From NCBI GenBank assembly GCA_963965975.1, contig OZ014411.1:19310446-19374445 (forward strand): a stretch of 64,000 nt of DNA. The letters are read 5' to 3'. Of this stretch, positions 61,416 to 64,000 are shown in pieces. This stretch comes from Xestospongia bergquistia (taxonomy: Eukaryota > Porifera > Demospongiae > Haplosclerida > Petrosiidae). The translations under genes and the position numbers were made by a program. The stretch's first letter is position 1. The number at the start of each line of letters is the position of its first letter. Below the pieces are notes generated by a model that worked only from the letters and a program-made list of their open reading frames with translations, made no database searches and was not told where the DNA came from.

Positions 61416-62048
61416 GTCTTTGAACTTATGCCTGTTGGTATGGAAACTTAGGTATTTTCAAACACATAAAGGTACAAGTAGTTATGTTATTGGTAACATT
61501 GCTAAGGTTTATCACTGTCATTGTTACTCTCATAAATCAAAAATTGTTGATTAATAACGATAAATATTCAGAATAAGAATTCAGAATAAGAAATCATGAT
61601 GATGATGATTTCCTTACTCCTGAGATTTGGAATAAAGAAGAACACTTAAACACAAAATTTAAATGCTTTTTGACTAATTTTAAAGCTGTATATGCAGACT
61701 TTTCAAGCTCTAATTCTATCTTAAGCTTAAAGACGTATATTCAAATTGACTTTTATTTTTAACAATTATGCATTTAAAAACAAATGTACTATTTATACCT
61801 ACATACTAGCAAATGTTAGTATCTGTTGTAGGCACATACAAATCAAATTTACCATATGATGTTAAAATAAACAATAATTAGATTCATCAGATGAAGTAAT
61901 TAGGAAATGATAATTATGCACATTGCATGATGTCTAATTACCAATCCTAACCATGAAACTCAAATAACAAATTGATGTGTTAAAATTACCCAACACTATT
62001 AGTAATACAATTCTCAGAAAAGTCAACAATGTTCGTTCAAAAGTCTTC

Positions 62049-62100
<52 letters not shown>

Positions 62101-63120
62101 ACATATTGAGATTTATAGCCTTGTATGTAATGCCTTATTGATGGCCTAGCGGCAGGTTTACAGTCAACTGTAAGTGGAATGGTTGGTAGGTGGATAGCAC
62201 AAACACAATGTGCACGAAACAGAGCCCAAGTTTCAGCTATCTATTATCATAAACGTGTGAACATTAATTTTATTATTGTTTCCATCTTTGTGGATGTGTA
62301 CATGATATGGTGGATTAAGTTAGCAAATGTTGAAGTGCTCACAAACAGTCTACAGGCAATCATTTGTTGCAGTGAGTAATGAGTTATTGTTCTAAAAATA
62401 AGCCCATTATAGATGATTAAGATGAATATAATAGACATTATTATTTTGAAGCAGTTACATTATTATAACTATATTTTTATAGAAAACAATAAACAGAAAG
62501 TGGTATCTTCAGTGGTCTTAAATAGCTTCGTAAGTTATAATTGGTATCACATAGTCTAAGCAAGGCTAGGTATATTGCCATAGCAACAATATGGTAAAAT
62601 TAGACTCTATGAAACTGATTTCTCTAATACAGACCATTGTCAGAATGGACTTTAGTAATTTTGACTTTATTGCTGAATTTGCTCATGTTAGATGTTTTAA
62701 AATTCCACAATACCAAGGGCGAGACACAAAGTAATTATTAAGATTTGTACACATTGTTTGGTTTGTTCAATGTAGATAAATTAGTACATGTTGATCTAGT
62801 ATTGATAGTATGTATGATACAAAGATAGTGCTTATAATAAATGTAGCCTTGTTGTTTGTTGAGTGTTATGTGAAAAATTATGTATGAGAAAATATAAGTG
62901 ATACATTTGATAATTGATACTATATTTTTATAACAGTTCCATAGCTTTTGATGACAGTAATGGTTCATTTACTGTCATTACAATCCCTGACATATCTATA
63001 TGGTAAAGAAGAGTATACTGCCTCTTAATTCTGGGTATCATGCACTTTATATTAGCTGTATGATGGTAGCTGGATACTTTATATAGAAGAAAAAGACATT
63101 TCATTATCAGGGTACCATCC
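61416..63120. other. Repeat-rich stretch with unassigned exon-like pieces
   Basis: Contains a dispersed repeat member (61,785-62,030), a TA microsatellite (about 62,051-62,098) and two exon-like pieces between AG and GT: about 62,632-62,728 (MDFSNFDFIAEFAH) and about 62,938-63,001 (SIAFDDSNGSFTVITIPDIS). I cannot assign these pieces. They lie on the same strand as the receptor remnants and may belong to them. Confidence 0.3.
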
Positions 63121-63560
63121 ATACAGCCAATATAAAGTGAATGATATATGAGAAAGAGTACTGCTTTATTTGTGGAATAAAAAATGACAAATTTGAACAT
63201 GGACAGCAAGCCAAAGTAACAGTAAACATACTGCACTTATTTTTTTTACATACTATAGGGTTTTGACAATCATGTACAAAAGATCACAACATATGGAACT
63301 ATATCTATTTTGCTCTCCATTTGGACATTAACCTCTTGATGATCACAATGCTATGTGTATGAGAATGTAAGCATGCATTTGTTTTCCTATTTTATTTGCA
63401 TTGCAATTCTGTATAGCTGAAAAAAAAACAAATGCTTCTTTCCATTGTGTATGGCTAAAGTATTTGGAGGAAAGATCTCTGAAGATCATAGTCAATCTGC
63501 ACCACAAGAGAACCAAGATATGGTGAAACTTAAAATGTTGTAAGGGTCTCTGGAAACTAA
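63121..63560 (+). pseudogene. ITPR-like: IP3-receptor-like C-terminus, decayed copy 2
   Basis: Paralogue of 58,600-59,067. YEKEYCFICGIKNDKF is readable from about 63,144, with CFICG and no GA expansion or 21-nt duplication. A diverged HNIWNYIYFALHLD follows near 63,285, after which the frame is lost by a small deletion. A degraded version of the last exon follows near 63,417. It is broken. Confidence 0.6.
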
Positions 63561-64000
63561 ACTGATCTGAACTTAAATAATTAAGTAACTAATTCTACAG
63601 TTAAACATTGTAACTTAAGAGTAACATTATTGAAGCTGCATTATTTTTAGATTTATGGATAAGAGATTAGAACATATATTATCTATTACTACTTTCACAT
63701 ATATTTTTCCTGATATTAAGTAAAAGCTTGTTATATTCTTCAGTTGTCACATCATGTACACCGCATAAATAAATGGTGTAAGACCACTTACAGTACATCT
63801 AATTAAGACAGCATATTATAAAGGGGACTGCATTAACTGAACTGTAGCAAAGGGTATTGATGATCTAGCTGTTAATTTTAAGAATCCAGATATTATTATT
63901 TGATGGAATTAAATTGATAAACAAAGATAATATTGTTAGTATCCTAGTGATCTAAGGAAAGACATAGTAAGTGTTTTATAGTTGCCATGAATATGAATAT
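63561..64000. other. End of window, nothing recognised
   Basis: AT-rich. To about 63,850 it resembles 59,090-59,340, the sequence following the first IP3-receptor-like remnant. The remainder shows nothing I can support. Confidence 0.35.

Noticed and set aside
62051-62098. Long TA run as an origin or regulatory element
   Set aside because: A plain TA microsatellite, with no partner sites nearby.

Overview
Eukaryotic, almost certainly early-branching animal DNA. It is AT-rich and gene-dense, with spliceosomal introns that are often only about 50 nt, intergenic gaps as small as about 130-190 bp, and animal-type families (fibrocystin-L/PKHD1L1, PAF acetylhydrolase, prenylcysteine oxidase, stefin, IP3 receptor). 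A demosponge such as Amphimedon fits best; this is inference. No rRNA, tRNA, CRISPR or virus-like element was seen.

Left half (1-36,287, minus strand): a tandem array of very large fibrocystin-L-like receptor genes. Copy B (36,287-13,623) can be assembled from 23 exons with every phase matching (14,451 nt, 4,816 aa): signal peptide, CAP/SCP domain, IPT repeats, PA14, more IPTs, cupredoxin-like segment, two G8 domains with parallel beta-helix repeats, one membrane helix, short tyrosine-rich tail. The last 9.6 kb is a single exon. Copy A (12,621-1,106) is the same gene with a clean 11,343-bp internal deletion (4-bp microhomology) and one extra base in a small exon. The first codons of a third copy (C) lie at the left edge. 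Copies A and C are each preceded by a decayed 3' end of a prenylcysteine oxidase gene, and the complete oxidase gene lies immediately upstream of B (36,451-38,575), so the repeat unit includes the tail of that neighbour.

Middle (38,576-48,269, plus strand): a 131-bp divergent promoter, an ankyrin-repeat gene (38,707-41,679) and two tandem PAF-acetylhydrolase genes of eight exons each (41,849-44,780; 44,929-48,269). Two related MITEs sit in introns of the second.

Right part (48,270-64,000): repeat-rich. A 2.45-kb segment (49,141-51,588) recurs almost unchanged 5,494 bp downstream. Between the copies lie a stefin-type cystatin gene (52,572-53,028, minus), a small hAT-transposase-like tail and a fragment of a third PAF-acetylhydrolase. 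From about 58,000 to 63,560 there are decayed tandem pieces of IP3-receptor-like genes.

Most interesting: the CAP-headed fibrocystin-L array, with copy-to-copy amino-acid change concentrated in the membrane-proximal ectodomain, an ITIM-like tail motif, and an internally deleted member whose deletion joint creates a frame-preserving splice acceptor. It has the look of a diversifying surface-receptor family, but function is not shown by sequence.
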